64,000 nt of DNA from Acidovorax sp. 107 (GCF_003058055.1 NZ_QBTZ01000001.1:1862501-1926500), one strand, 5' to 3'; shown: positions 8,544 to 22,298, counted from the stretch's first letter. Notes: generated by a model from the letters alone, not told the origin. Translations and numbers: made by a program.

Positions 8544-8924
8544 ATGAAAACAGCCCACGATCTCGTCATCGCTGCCAAAGCCCTGGTGCAAGAGGTACCG
8601 CTGGACCAGGCAGACGAAGCCATCCGCACCGCCGACGTGCTGATCGATGTGCGAGAGGCCGACGAATACCAAGCAGGACACATCCCCGGCGCGATTCACG
8701 CCTCCCGCGGAGTGCTGGAGTTCCGCCTCAGCAGCACGCCCGAACTCAGCGCGCGCGACCTCAAGGTGGTGCTGTACTGCAAGACCAGCGGCCGTGCCGC
8801 GCTGGCCGCACGCGCCATGCAGGACATGGGCTACCTGCAGGTGCAATCCATTGCAGGCGGCTTTGACGCCTGGGTGGCTGCGGGCAAGCCTGTCGCAGCG
8901 CCCGCGTCCCCCTCATTCGATTGA
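8544..8924 (+). CDS. Rhodanese-like sulfurtransferase
   Basis: A 126-residue single-domain rhodanese. Visible are the LIDVREADEYQAGHIPGAIHASRG segment and the active-site loop YCKTSGRAALAA, whose cysteine carries the persulfide. The loop CKTSGR is of the six-residue thiosulfate sulfurtransferase size. The domain transfers sulfane sulfur, for example from thiosulfate or glutathione persulfide. It follows the dioxygenase gene by 41 bases and precedes the DUF2892 gene, consistent with a rightward sulfide-detoxification operon. Confidence 0.9.
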   Translation: MKTAHDLVIAAKALVQEVPLDQADEAIRTADVLIDVREADEYQAGHIPGAIHASRGVLEFRLSSTPELSARDLKVVLYCKTSGRAALAARAMQDMGYLQVQSIAGGFDAWVAAGKPVAAPASPSFD

Positions 8925-9009
8925 CCAGGCAGCGAACGCATTTCGCGTTCGCTGCGCTTGTGCAAGCAGGGCCCATCCCGGGCCACAACCTCAGAGCAAG
9001 GAAATCATC

Positions 9010-9201
9010 ATGAACATCAACGTAGGAACCGTGGACCGTGTGCTGCGCGTCTTGGCAGGCCTGGTCCTGATTGCACTGGCCGCCACCGGCACGGTGGGCT
9101 GGTGGGGATGGCTGGGCGTGGTGCCACTGGCCACCGGCCTGTTTCGCTTCTGCCCGGCTTACGCGCTGCTTGGCATGAACACCTGTCCCATGAAGAAATA
9201 A
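9010..9201 (+). CDS. DUF2892 (YgaP-type) inner-membrane protein
   Basis: A 63-residue protein with two hydrophobic helices. It starts MNINVGTVDRVLRVLAG and ends with the FCPAYALLGMNTCPMK motif typical of DUF2892, a domain often fused to rhodanese as in E. coli YgaP. The two C-terminal cysteines are conserved in the family. Here it is a separate gene 85 bases after the rhodanese gene, so the two together resemble a split YgaP. A role in moving sulfur species across the membrane is inferred. Confidence 0.85.
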   Translation: MNINVGTVDRVLRVLAGLVLIALAATGTVGWWGWLGVVPLATGLFRFCPAYALLGMNTCPMKK

Positions 9202-9275
9202 ACCGCCGGTAGGCGCGCATACGCACAGATAGACAGTGCGCGGCGCCCTACCCACCTCCAACAAGGAACGATTCC

Positions 9276-9641
9276 ATGAGTACGTTTGACCACACCAGCC
9301 TGATCCAGGGCATCAACGAAAACCTGGCCACCTTTCGCAAGGCACAGCCCGACGCCATGCGGGGCTTTGCGCAACTCGCGCAGGCCTCCATGGCAGAAGG
9401 CGCGCTGACCAGCAAACACAAGGAGCTGATTGCCCTGGCCATTGGCGTCACCCAGCGCTGCTCAGGGTGCATCGGCTTTCACGTGAAGGCGCTGCAAAAA
9501 CTCGGCGCCACCCGTGCAGAGCTGGAAGAGATGCTGGCCGTGTGCGTTTACATGGGCGGGGGCCCCGCACTCATGTACACGGCGGAGGCCCTCAAGGCCT
9601 GGGATACCATGGCCGCCGCCGGCGCCCCAGCCGCAACCTGA
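9276..9641 (+). CDS. Carboxymuconolactone decarboxylase/AhpD-like protein
   Basis: A 121-residue all-helical AhpD-like protein. The redox motif CSGC at about residues 66-69, followed by IGFHVKALQKLGAT, is the typical CxxC...H arrangement of AhpD alkylhydroperoxidase relatives; the C-terminal MYTAEALKAW is also typical. An AAGGAA Shine-Dalgarno lies 6 bases before the ATG at 9276. It is the last gene of the rightward sulfide/persulfide cluster, 74 bases after the DUF2892 gene. Disulfide or persulfide reductase activity is likely but unproven. Confidence 0.88.
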   Translation: MSTFDHTSLIQGINENLATFRKAQPDAMRGFAQLAQASMAEGALTSKHKELIALAIGVTQRCSGCIGFHVKALQKLGATRAELEEMLAVCVYMGGGPALMYTAEALKAWDTMAAAGAPAAT

Positions 9642-9781
9642 AGCAGCAGCCCGACCCCCCCGTCCGCTGCCGTCGCACGCTCGACACCGCGGCGGGCGAT
9701 CCGCCCCACCAGCGGCGATAAATCGGTTTACATTTTGGGCATCTATCCGCGAGACTGTTACCAAAACAGGAGGGGGTGTCC

Positions 9782-10318
9782 ATGCAATCTCATCGTCGTT
9801 ATGGGTATGAGCGGGTGTTGTCCAAGGCATGGGCGGCATGGGTCATCGGCGCGGCGTTGCTGGCCGCGAGCAACGTGCAGGCGCTGGAGCCTCCCACCGG
9901 CCCCGTCGTCCTGACCATCGACGGCGCCATCACGCAGACCAACCGGGGCCCGCAGGCGCAGTTCGACATGAAAATGTTGGAGAAGCTGCCGCAGCACAGC
10001 TTCTCTACCCAAACTCCCTGGTACCCCAGCGCCGTCACCTTCACAGGCCCTCTGCTGCGCGATGTGCTCGCCGCGGTGGGGGCCAAGGGCACCAAGATCA
10101 CGGCAGTCGCCTTGAACGACTACAAAACCGAGATCCCCGCGGACGATGCCACGCGCCATGACGTGATCGTGGCGCGCCTGATGAACAACCGGCCCATGCC
10201 CATCCGCGAAAAGGGCCCGCTGTTCATCGTGTACCCGTTTGATACCAAGGCCGAGCTGCGCAGCGAGCTGTACTACAACCGGGCAGCCTGGCAGCTCAAC
10301 GCCTTGCACATCCGGTAA
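9782..10318 (+). CDS. Exported SUOX-fold (oxidoreductase molybdopterin-binding-like) protein lacking cysteine
   Basis: A 178-residue protein with an N-terminal signal sequence (AAWVIGAALLAASNVQA, cleavage near residue 34), so probably periplasmic. The remainder resembles the sulfite-oxidase-type molybdopterin-binding fold (ITQTNRGPQAQFDMKML, TFTGPLLRDVLAAVGAKG, GPLFIVYPFD). No cysteine is present anywhere, so the Mo-ligating thiol of true sulfite oxidases is missing and the protein is unlikely to be a molybdoenzyme. A strong AGGAGG sits 7-8 bases before the ATG at 9782. A hybrid histidine kinase gene starts 27 bases after the stop, so a role as periplasmic ligand sensor for that kinase is the best guess. 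Confidence 0.8.
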   Translation: MQSHRRYGYERVLSKAWAAWVIGAALLAASNVQALEPPTGPVVLTIDGAITQTNRGPQAQFDMKMLEKLPQHSFSTQTPWYPSAVTFTGPLLRDVLAAVGAKGTKITAVALNDYKTEIPADDATRHDVIVARLMNNRPMPIREKGPLFIVYPFDTKAELRSELYYNRAAWQLNALHIR

Positions 10319-10345
10319 CCGCCCTCCCCGCTCCAAACCCTCCGT

Positions 10346-13424
<3,079 letters not shown>

Positions 13425-13432
<8 letters not shown>

Positions 13433-14615
13433 CCCATTCGCGCCCAGCGGCAAATGCACGGTGCTGGTCGTAGACGACACGCCCGACAACCTGTCGCTGA
13501 TGAGCGACCTCCTGCGCACCGACTACAAGGTCAAACTGGCACCCAGTGGCGAGCGCGCCCTGCAGATCGTGGCGGGCGAGAGCAAGCCCGACCTGATCCT
13601 GCTCGACATCATGATGCCGGACATGGACGGCTATGAGGTATTGCGCCGCCTGCAGTTCAACCCTGACACCGAAGACATCCCCGTCATCTTCCTGACGGCC
13701 ATGAGTGCGGCCGACGACGAGAGCATTGGTCTGGAGCTGGGCGCGGTGGACTACATCACCAAGCCCATCAACCCCGCCATCGTGATGGCCCGGGTGCGCA
13801 ACCACCTGCAGCTCAAGCGCGCGCGCGATTTTCTGGCCCAGCACAATCATTTTCTGGAGCAAGAGGTGGCCAACCGCACCCGGGCCATGGCCGAGCTGCA
13901 GGACGCCACCATCCGTGCCATGGCCTCACTGGCCGAAACGCGCGACAACGAGACCGGCAACCACATCCGGCGCACGCAGCACTACATGGAAACGCTGGCC
14001 CGCCACCTGCAGAACCATCCGCGTTTCAAGGACGAGCTGACCGACGCCGCCATCGAGACCATCTTCAAGTCCGCGCCGCTGCACGACATTGGCAAAGTGG
14101 GCATCCCGGACCGCATCCTGCTCAAGCCCGGCAAGCTCACGCCGGAAGAGTTCGAGATCATGAAGACGCACACCACCCTGGGACGTGACGCCATCATTGC
14201 CGCCGAGACGGGCACCACCCACGACAACCCGTTCTTCCAGTATGCCAAGGAGATCGCCTACAGCCACCAGGAGAAATGGGACGGCTCGGGCTACCCCGAA
14301 GGCCTGGTGGGCAACACCATCCCGCTGTCAGCGCGGCTGATGGCCGTGGCCGATGTGTATGACGCCCTGATTTCCGAACGTGTCTACAAACCCGCGTACT
14401 CCCACGAGCAGGCGGTAGACATCATCCGCGATGGCCGGGGCAGCCACTTTGACCCCGACATGGTCGATGCCTTCCTGACCCTGTCCGAGGAGTTCCGGCG
14501 CATCGCCCAGAAGTTTGCCGATGCCGAGCCCGCGCGGCTGGCCGAGGTGGACCGCCTGGCTGCCGATCTGCCCATGGAACGCATCGAACTGACTTCGCGC
14601 GAAGAGCCGCTCTGA
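13425..14615 (+). CDS. HD-GYP domain response regulator
   Basis: A 396-residue response regulator. The N-terminal receiver has phospho-acceptor Asp61 ([14 protein letters not shown]); a short coiled coil is followed by an HD-GYP domain with His220-Asp221 ([19 protein letters not shown]) and the GYP motif at 289-291. Such proteins hydrolyse c-di-GMP to pGpG or GMP. The start is supported by AAGGAGG (13409-13415) and overlaps the kinase stop by 8 bases, so kinase and regulator are translationally coupled. The kinase Hpt domain is the natural phosphodonor, linking an external signal to c-di-GMP breakdown. Confidence 0.93.
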
Positions 14616-14712
14616 ATGGCAGTGCCCCGCGCTCTGCCATAGCGCAGCGCTGCGGCGCGGTGTTCAGGGTCACGGCAGCCTCCAGCACCAGCACGCCGCC
14701 GCAGTCAAAGCA

Positions 14713-15756
14713 TCAAACGCTGTGGCTGTGCCCGTCCAGAGTGGTGGTGGTTGTGCGGTGCCCGTTCAGCCCCAGCTTGGCCAGCAGTTGCACATCGGCC
14801 TCCACGTCGGGGTTGCCCGTCACCAGCAGCTTGTCGCCGTAAAAAATCGAGTTGGCCCCGGCCAGAAAGCACAGCGCCTGCACGGCCTCCCCCAGCTGCT
14901 GGCGCCCGGCCGACAGCCGCACGCGCGCCTTGGGCATGGTGATACGGGCCACCGCAATCACGCGCACAAAATCGAACGGATCGATGGGCTCGCTGTCGGC
15001 CAGCGGCGTGCCCGGCACGCGCACCAGGCTGTTGATGGGCACCGACTCGGGGTACGGCTGCAGGTTGGCCAGCTGTGCAATCAAGCCCGCACGGTGCACC
15101 GGCGCCTCGCCCATGCCCACAATGCCGCCGCAGCACACGCTGATGCCTGCATTGCGCACGTTCTGCAGTGTGTCCAGCCGGTCCTGGTAAGCCCGGGTGC
15201 TCACCACGTCGGTGTAGTACTCGGGGGCGGTGTCCAGGTTGTGGTTGTAGTAGTCCAGCCCAGCGTCTTTGAGTGCCTGCGCCTGGTGCGACTCGAGCAT
15301 GCCGAGAGTGGCGCAGGTCTGCAGGCCCAGGCCCTTCACCGCACCGATCAGCGCGCTGACTTTTTCGATGTCGCGGTCCTTGGGCGCACGCCAGGCCGCA
15401 CCCATGCAAAAACGGGTGGCGCCAGCGTCCTTGGCGGCCTGGGCGGCGCGCACCACCTCGTCCACTTCCATGAGTTTTTCGGCTTTCACGCCCGTGTCGA
15501 ACTCGGCCGCCTGCGGGCAGTAGCCGCAGTTTTCCGGGCAACCGCCGGTCTTGACCGACAGCAGCGTGGCCAGCTCGATGTCGCCCGCAGGCCAATGCTG
15601 GCGGTGCACGGTTTGTGCCTCAAACAGCAAGTCCATCAGGGGCTTGTCGAGCAGCGTCTGTATGGCCTCCACCGACCATTTTCCCTGCACGGCCGGCGCA
15701 GGGACGGGGCGATGGACCTGGATGGGCTGCGGGGCGGAGAGGGTTGCGTTGGCCAT
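14713..15756 (-). CDS. bioB: Biotin synthase
   Basis: A 347-residue radical-SAM enzyme that inserts sulfur into dethiobiotin. The Fe-S cluster motif CPENCGYC is at about residues 72-79, followed by the family segments [37 protein letters not shown] and GGIVGMGE. Downstream [19 protein letters not shown] supplies further conserved residues. The ATG at 15756 has AAAGGA 9 bases upstream; a TTG 33 bases earlier lacks one. It stands alone, convergent with the HD-GYP gene. Biotin is the cofactor of the pccA product encoded about 2 kb away. Confidence 0.95.
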   Translation of the reverse strand: MANATLSAPQPIQVHRPVPAPAVQGKWSVEAIQTLLDKPLMDLLFEAQTVHRQHWPAGDIELATLLSVKTGGCPENCGYCPQAAEFDTGVKAEKLMEVDEVVRAAQAAKDAGATRFCMGAAWRAPKDRDIEKVSALIGAVKGLGLQTCATLGMLESHQAQALKDAGLDYYNHNLDTAPEYYTDVVSTRAYQDRLDTLQNVRNAGISVCCGGIVGMGEAPVHRAGLIAQLANLQPYPESVPINSLVRVPGTPLADSEPIDPFDFVRVIAVARITMPKARVRLSAGRQQLGEAVQALCFLAGANSIFYGDKLLVTGNPDVEADVQLLAKLGLNGHRTTTTTLDGHSHSV

Positions 15757-16110
15757 GGGTGGGGTCCTTTCAAGAGCCTGCTGCTGCAAGCACCAGGCAT
15801 TGCGTCAGTGATCACACAAGGCGCCACTTCAGAGTCTTCTGAAGCACCGCCCTGCATCGCTATCACCATGATTTTGAAGGAGATTTCGGCACAACTGCCC
15901 TCAACATGGTCACAAAAGGTGCCACTATTTCCAGGTGCTCAACAGCCGGCATCTCACTGTGCGAGAACGGCAAAAAAGCCGACTGTTGACCACTTTAGAG
16001 AGCATGTTGAAATCACCGCCAAAACCGCCGAAGCAACGCGCTGGCAACCGGCGGCTTCGGCCTCTATCTTGCAGCCCGTGCCACCTTGCACGCTCCGACG
16101 TTCATGAAAG
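15757..16110. other. 354-base gap upstream of bioB
   Basis: No convincing gene is seen. The gap holds the presumed leftward bioB promoter. It also has an imperfect 11-base inverted repeat, 15940-15950 against 15978-15988, with arms CAACAGCCGGC and GCCGACTGTTG (one mismatch) and a 27-base loop that includes an A-tract. A weaker stretch near 15851-15877 resembles a decayed copy of the GATAGC repeat. No biotin-repressor site was recognised. Confidence 0.4.
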
Positions 16111-16500
16111 TTAGCCGCTCGTTGCACCCCGGCCAGACCAGGTCAAGGCCCCAGCGCTCGCCACCAAGCACACCAGGGCCAGGCCATCAGCCACCACCAC
16201 GCGCTGCAAATGCGCATTGAAGCCGCCGGTGAACCATGCAAGCAGCAGGAAAGAAAGGATGCTGACCGTGCCAACGAACAGGCCCAACCACTGGTAGGCG
16301 GGCTTGAACGCCGCCATCAGGCAGAGCCCACCCACGATGCCGAACAGCACGGCGCGGTGCCGTAGCAGGATGAGCATGTTCGGATCGGAAGGGGTCACGC
16401 CGTAGAGTCTGGCCAAGTGCTCTGCGCTGGGCACGCCGATCAAGGGAATCAGGTGGATGGCACCTGCTAACAGCAAGGCCAGAGAAGCGATTTTTTGCAT
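16111..16500 (-). CDS. Small four-helix membrane protein
   Basis: A 129-residue protein with four predicted membrane helices (starting IASLALLLAGAIHLIPLIGV and LILLRHRAVLFGIVGGLCLM). The LLRHRAVLFG loop between helices is the most distinctive segment. Similar small betaproteobacterial membrane proteins are often labelled phosphopantetheine adenylyltransferase in databases, but no nucleotidyltransferase motif is present here, so that label should not be used. It shares orientation with bioB but is 354 bases away. Function unknown. Confidence 0.75.
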   Translation of the reverse strand: MQKIASLALLLAGAIHLIPLIGVPSAEHLARLYGVTPSDPNMLILLRHRAVLFGIVGGLCLMAAFKPAYQWLGLFVGTVSILSFLLLAWFTGGFNAHLQRVVVADGLALVCLVASAGALTWSGRGATSG

Positions 16501-16590
16501 AGGCAGGCGACACCAAAGGCAAGGTGCCGCCGTTGTAGGCCCCGCCGGGCCCGGTGACCATGACGCCCGAGGTCATGGACGCCGAGCTGT

Positions 16591-16959
16591 TCAGCGCCCC
16601 AGCATCTGCTCCAGCGCCTCGCGGATGGCGCGGGGCTTGTTGTCTGCATCGTCGATGGTGGAGCAGCTGGGGCTGTGCTCCACCTCCGGCCCGCTGTTGC
16701 CGACCCGGGCGAACAGACGCTCACAGTCACAACGCAGGGAGGCCAGCGTCTTACGAGACCGCAGGTGCTTCACTTCGGCCATCCAGCAGCGGTCCGCGCA
16801 CCCACAGGACCGGTACTGCAGGGTTTCTCCCGCCCGGCCCCAGTCGAGCGGATAGGCACCGGTGCCGCCTGCTGCCTCACCGCCCTGCCCTGCCAGCGCG
16901 AGGACCAGCAGGGCGCTCACCTTGGTGCCTGCCAGCAATGCGCGCTGGAGCGAAACCAT
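16591..16959 (-). CDS. Small cysteine-rich exported protein, function unknown
   Basis: A 122-residue frame with a plausible signal peptide (ALLAGTKVSALLVLALAGQGGEA, about residues 7-30), then a polar mature part with six cysteines, among them the CGC and CDC pairs. This pattern suggests a periplasmic or secreted disulfide-bonded protein. It lies 29 bases downstream of the epimerase-like gene in the same direction and may be the end of that operon. I do not recognise a family. High-GC frames can be open by chance, but the coherent signal peptide plus cysteine pattern argues for a real gene. Confidence 0.55.
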   Translation of the reverse strand: MVSLQRALLAGTKVSALLVLALAGQGGEAAGGTGAYPLDWGRAGETLQYRSCGCADRCWMAEVKHLRSRKTLASLRCDCERLFARVGNSGPEVEHSPSCSTIDDADNKPRAIREALEQMLGR

Positions 16960-16988
16960 GGGTGCCAGGGCAGGCTGCGGATGCCCGC

Positions 16989-17462
16989 TCAGCCCAGCGC
17001 AGCGATCACATCAGCCGGGGCCTGCACCAGCTCGATCAGCACACCCTCGCCCGCAATGGGAAATTCGTCATTGCTCTTGGGGTGCAAAAACGTGATGTCG
17101 TAGCCCGCAGCGCCTTTGCGAATGCCACCAGGGGCAAAGCGCACGCCCTTGGCGGTGAGCCATTCCACGGCCTTGGGCAGGTCGTCGATCCACAGGCCAA
17201 TGTGATTGAGCGGTGTGGTGTGCACGGCGGGTTTCTTGTCGATGTCCAGAGGCTGCATGATGTCCACCTCCACCTTGAACGCGCCTTGGCCCATGGCAAG
17301 GATGTCCTCGTCCACGTTCTCTCGCTCGCTCTGGAAGGTGCCAGTCTGCTCCAGGCCCAGCATGTCCACCCACAGGGTTTTCATGCGCTGCTTGTCGGTG
17401 CCGCCAATGGCGACCTGTTGAATCCCCAGGACCTTGAACGGACGATTGCTGCTGGCTGTCAT
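16989..17462 (-). CDS. mce: VOC-family protein, probable methylmalonyl-CoA epimerase
   Basis: A 157-residue vicinal oxygen chelate protein with two beta-alpha-beta-beta-beta modules. The first contains [13 protein letters not shown]; the second contains [18 protein letters not shown] and the C-terminal [10 protein letters not shown]. The metal-ligand positions (Gln/His, His, Glu) of the superfamily can be placed in these segments. It sits just downstream of propionyl-CoA carboxylase genes and in line with methylmalonyl-CoA mutase, which makes epimerisation of (S)- to (R)-methylmalonyl-CoA the likely role. The sequence alone would also allow a glyoxalase or dioxygenase, so the specific function is inferred. 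The ATG at 17462 drops nine unconserved residues. Confidence 0.72.
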   Translation of the reverse strand: MTASSNRPFKVLGIQQVAIGGTDKQRMKTLWVDMLGLEQTGTFQSERENVDEDILAMGQGAFKVEVDIMQPLDIDKKPAVHTTPLNHIGLWIDDLPKAVEWLTAKGVRFAPGGIRKGAAGYDITFLHPKSNDEFPIAGEGVLIELVQAPADVIAALG

Positions 17463-17500
17463 GGAAGTCACTCTCCGCGCTCTACACACGCATCACTATT

Positions 17501-17540
17501 AATTTGATAGCAGCAGGCGTATATATCGCCTGCACTATCG
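17501..17540. repeat. Dispersed hairpin repeat (GATAGC family), copy 2
   Basis: Intergenic copy with TTTGATAGCAG, a stem GCAGGCG against CGCCTGC, and the GCACTAT right end. It lies between the epimerase-like gene and the terminator of pccA. Confidence 0.75.
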
Positions 17541-17552
17541 GCCAAAAACACG

Positions 17553-17573
17553 AAAAAAAGCTCCACGGGAGCT
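17553..17573 (-). terminator. Rho-independent terminator of the pcc operon
   Basis: On the minus strand, a stem AGCTCC/GGAGCT with a 3-base loop is followed by seven or more T residues. It lies 63 bases after the pccA stop codon, so it ends the leftward transcript and separates it from the epimerase-like gene. Confidence 0.75.
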
Positions 17574-17635
17574 CAAGAAAGGGGCGGCAGTGCCCGCTGC
17601 GGCACCGCTTCGCCCCTCCTTGCAAGGCACGTGCG

Positions 17636-19684
17636 TCAGACGAACTCCAGGATCACCTGGTCCACCGCCAGCGACTCGCCCTTGCCCGCCGTGATCTTGC
17701 CCACCACGCCATCCTGCGCGGCAAAGAGGATGTTCTCCATCTTCATGGCTTCGATCACCGCCAGCTTCTCACCGGCCTGCACCTTCTGGCCGGGCTGCAC
17801 CGCCACATCGACCAGCAAACCGGGCATGGGCGAGAGCAGGAATTTGGACAAGTCTGGCGGCGCCTTGAAGGGCATCAGCTTGTGCAGCCGTGCGCCCAGC
17901 GGCGACAGCACCAGTGCGTCGATCTGCGTACCGTTGTGCGCAATGCGCAGCGCCAGCGGGTTCTTGCCCACACCGCGTTCCACCTGGGCGGTAAAGCCCT
18001 GGCCGTTGCACGCGCCCTGCACCCGGATCTGGCCCAGCGTGGCGTTGCTACTGATCTGATAGCTATTACCGCCTACAGATACTGCACTAGAGCCCGATTT
18101 GTCTTCAAAATCAGACACCGTCACCTCGTGGTGCTGGTTCTGCCCTTCGGCACCCAGCGTGACGACGACAAACTGCTCACCCACCTTCACCTCGTGCCCC
18201 GCCAATTGGCCGCTGATGCCCGAGGCGCGGGCGCGGTAGCGGCGGTTCATGAACGCAGCCAGCGCCACCAGGAACAGCGGATCGCTGTGCGGCACGTCTT
18301 CGGCGTGGAAGCCCTTGCCGTAGTTCTCGGCGATGAAGCCGGTGTTGAAGTCGCCCGTCACAAACTTGGGGTGCGCCAGCAGCGCAGCCTGGAACGGGAT
18401 GTTGCTGCTGATGCCGCGGATCACAAAGCCGTTGAGCGCGGCACGCATCTTGGCAATCGCGTCGTTGCGATCGGTGCCGTGCACGATGAGCTTGGCGATC
18501 ATCGAGTCGTAGTACATGGGAATCTCGCCGCCTTCGTACACGCCCGTATCCACCCGCACGCCCAGCTTCTTGCTGGTGTCGGACTGGAACATGGATTCCT
18601 CTGGCGGCTGAAAGCGCACCAGACGGCCGGTGGATGGCAGAAAGTTGCGGAACGGGTCTTCGGCATTGATGCGGCACTCGATGGCCCAGCCGTCGCGTTT
18701 CACATCCGCTTGCGTCAGCGGCAGCTTCTCGCCTGCGGCCACGCGGATCATCAGCTCCACCAGGTCCAGGCCGGTGATGCATTCCGTTACCGGGTGCTCC
18801 ACCTGCAGGCGGGTGTTCATTTCGAGGAAGTAGAAATCCTGGTCCTTGCCGACCACAAATTCCACCGTACCAGCAGACTGGTACTTCACGGCCTTGGCCA
18901 GCGCCACGGCCTGCTCGCCCATGGCCTTGCGGGTGGCGTCGCTGATGAAGGGCGATGGCGCCTCTTCGATCACCTTCTGGTGGCGGCGCTGGATGGAACA
19001 TTCGCGCTCATTCAGATAGATCACGTTGCCGTGGCTGTCGCCCAGCACCTGGATCTCGATGTGGCGCGGCTCCTGCACAAACTTCTCGATGAAGATACGG
19101 TCGTCGCCAAAGCTGTTGCGGGCTTCGTTCTGACAGCTGGCAAAACCTTCAAACGCTTCCTTGTCGTTGAACGCCACGCGCAGGCCCTTGCCGCCGCCAC
19201 CGGCCGAGGCCTTGATCATCACGGGGTAGCCAATGCCCTTGGCAATCTCCACCGCCTGCTCCGGGCCGCTGATGGCGTCGTTGTAGCCGGGGATGGTGTT
19301 GACCTTGGCTTCGTTGGCCAGCTTCTTGGACGCGATCTTGTCGCCCATGGCCGCAATCGAGTGCGCCTTGGGGCCGATGAAGGCAATGCCTTCGTCTTCG
19401 CAACGCTTGGCAAAGGCTTCGTTTTCGCTCAGAAAACCGTAGCCAGGGTGGATGGCCTGCGCGCCGGTCTGCTTGCAGGCGGCAATGATCTTGTCGGCCA
19501 GAAGGTACGACTCGCGCGAGGGCGCGGCGCCGATGTGCACAGCCTCGTCGGCCAGCTTGACGTGGCGGGCTTCCTTGTCGGCGTCGGAATAGACGGCCAC
19601 CGTTTTGATGCCCATCTTGCGGGCAGTAGCGATGACGCGGCAGGCGATTTCGCCACGGTTGGCGATCAGGATTTTCGTAAACAT
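17636..19684 (-). CDS. pccA: Propionyl/acetyl-CoA carboxylase alpha subunit (biotin carboxylase + BCCP)
   Basis: A 682-residue biotin-dependent carboxylase subunit. An N-terminal biotin carboxylase domain (about 1-450) has the ATP-grasp glycine loop ASAGGGGKGLRVAF and the motifs EMNTRLQVEHPVTE and GWAIECRINAEDP. A linker/BT domain follows, then a C-terminal biotinyl domain with Lys648 in EAMKMEN. It carboxylates biotin, which then serves the beta subunit to make methylmalonyl-CoA. The pccB gene lies 21 bases upstream. Inside the BT region, about residues 530-544, the coding sequence coincides with a copy of the dispersed GATAGC repeat (18056-18097). Confidence 0.93.
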   Translation of the reverse strand: MFTKILIANRGEIACRVIATARKMGIKTVAVYSDADKEARHVKLADEAVHIGAAPSRESYLLADKIIAACKQTGAQAIHPGYGFLSENEAFAKRCEDEGIAFIGPKAHSIAAMGDKIASKKLANEAKVNTIPGYNDAISGPEQAVEIAKGIGYPVMIKASAGGGGKGLRVAFNDKEAFEGFASCQNEARNSFGDDRIFIEKFVQEPRHIEIQVLGDSHGNVIYLNERECSIQRRHQKVIEEAPSPFISDATRKAMGEQAVALAKAVKYQSAGTVEFVVGKDQDFYFLEMNTRLQVEHPVTECITGLDLVELMIRVAAGEKLPLTQADVKRDGWAIECRINAEDPFRNFLPSTGRLVRFQPPEESMFQSDTSKKLGVRVDTGVYEGGEIPMYYDSMIAKLIVHGTDRNDAIAKMRAALNGFVIRGISSNIPFQAALLAHPKFVTGDFNTGFIAENYGKGFHAEDVPHSDPLFLVALAAFMNRRYRARASGISGQLAGHEVKVGEQFVVVTLGAEGQNQHHEVTVSDFEDKSGSSAVSVGGNSYQISSNATLGQIRVQGACNGQGFTAQVERGVGKNPLALRIAHNGTQIDALVLSPLGARLHKLMPFKAPPDLSKFLLSPMPGLLVDVAVQPGQKVQAGEKLAVIEAMKMENILFAAQDGVVGKITAGKGESLAVDQVILEFV
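18056..18097. repeat. GATAGC-family repeat inside pccA
   Basis: Plus-strand features GATAGCTATTACCGCC followed by TACTGCACTAGAGC match the intergenic repeat pattern. On the coding strand it specifies a Ser/Gly-rich stretch (SSAVSVGGNSYQI) of the domain between biotin carboxylase and biotinyl domains. The reading frame is intact. Confidence 0.6.
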
Positions 19685-19705
19685 GTTCTTATGCTCCTTG
19701 TCCGC

Positions 19706-21238
<1,533 letters not shown>

Positions 21239-21273
21239 GGTCGTCCTTTGGTGAATGGGTTGGTGTCTACTAT

Positions 21274-21305
21274 TTATTTGATAGCTGCCAGCGCATGATT
21301 GGATT
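21274..21305. repeat. GATAGC-family repeat forming the 3' end of meaB
   Basis: Plus-strand TTTGATAGCTGCCAGCGC and following bases match copy 1 at 3129-3175 almost base for base. In the minus direction it supplies the last codons and the stop codon region of meaB. Confidence 0.7.
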
Positions 21306-22298
21306 GCGCTTGGAGCAGATTTCGTGCTGCAGTCGATGCCGCAATGCGCCCGGCGGCCACGTCAGCCTGCATCTGGGGCAGCAGCTCTTTGACCTGGGGG
21401 TGCTGGCGAAACGCGAGCTTGAGGCCTGCGTCGATGCGCTCCCACATCCAGGCCAGCGCCTGCTTTTCGCGCCGCGTGGCCAGGCGGCCGTTGGCGGTTT
21501 GCAGCTGGCGGAACTGCGTGACGGCGACCCAGAAGCTGTCCACGCCCTGCCCCAGCAGCGCGCTGATCTGCACGACCTTGGGGTGCCACAGCGTTTCGTT
21601 GTGGTGCGCGTTCTCTGGATTGCCGTGCTGGCTCAGCAGGCGCAGGCTCGACGTGATCTGCGCCTCGGCGCGCGTAGCAGCGTTCTTGTCGATGTCGGCC
21701 TTGTTGATGACCACCAGATCGGCAATCTCCATCACGCCCTTCTTGATGGCCTGCAGGTCGTCGCCCGCGTTGGGCAGCTGCATGAGTACAAACATGTCCG
21801 TCATGCCCGCCACCGCAATCTCGCTCTGGCCCACACCCACGGTTTCGATGATGACCACGTCGTAGCCTGCGGCTTCGCAGACCAGCATGGCCTCGCGCGT
21901 CTTCTCGGCCACACCGCCCAGAGTGCCGCTGGAGGGACTGGGACGGATGTAGGCTTTTTCATGCACCGACAGGTGTTCCATGCGCGTCTTGTCGCCCAGG
22001 ATCGAGCCGCCCGAGACGGTGCTGGAGGGGTCGATGGTAAGCACGGCTACGCGGTGGCCCTGGCTGATGAGGTACAGGCCCAGCGCCTCGATGAAGGTGG
22101 ATTTGCCGACACCGGGCACGCCGCTGATGCCGAGGCGGAAGGCCTTGCCGGTGTGGGGGAGCAGCGCGGTGAGCAGCTCATCGGCCTGGGCGCGGTGATC
22201 CACCCGCGTCGATTCGAGCAGCGTGATGGCTTTGGACATGGCGCGGCGTTGCACCGCCGCCGTGCCCTGCACCACCCCCTCCAAAAGCGCCGCAGGGG

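Noticed and set aside
9782..10318. Calling the SUOX-fold protein a sulfite oxidase or other molybdoenzyme
   Set aside because: It has no cysteine for molybdenum ligation and is much shorter than catalytic members.
14616..14640. ATGGCAG/CTGCCAT hairpin directly after the HD-GYP stop
   Set aside because: No T-tract on either strand, 11-base loop; not convincing as a terminator.
16111..16500. Labelling the small membrane protein as phosphopantetheine adenylyltransferase
   Set aside because: No nucleotide-binding (HxGH) motif and four membrane helices; the label is probably a propagated database error.
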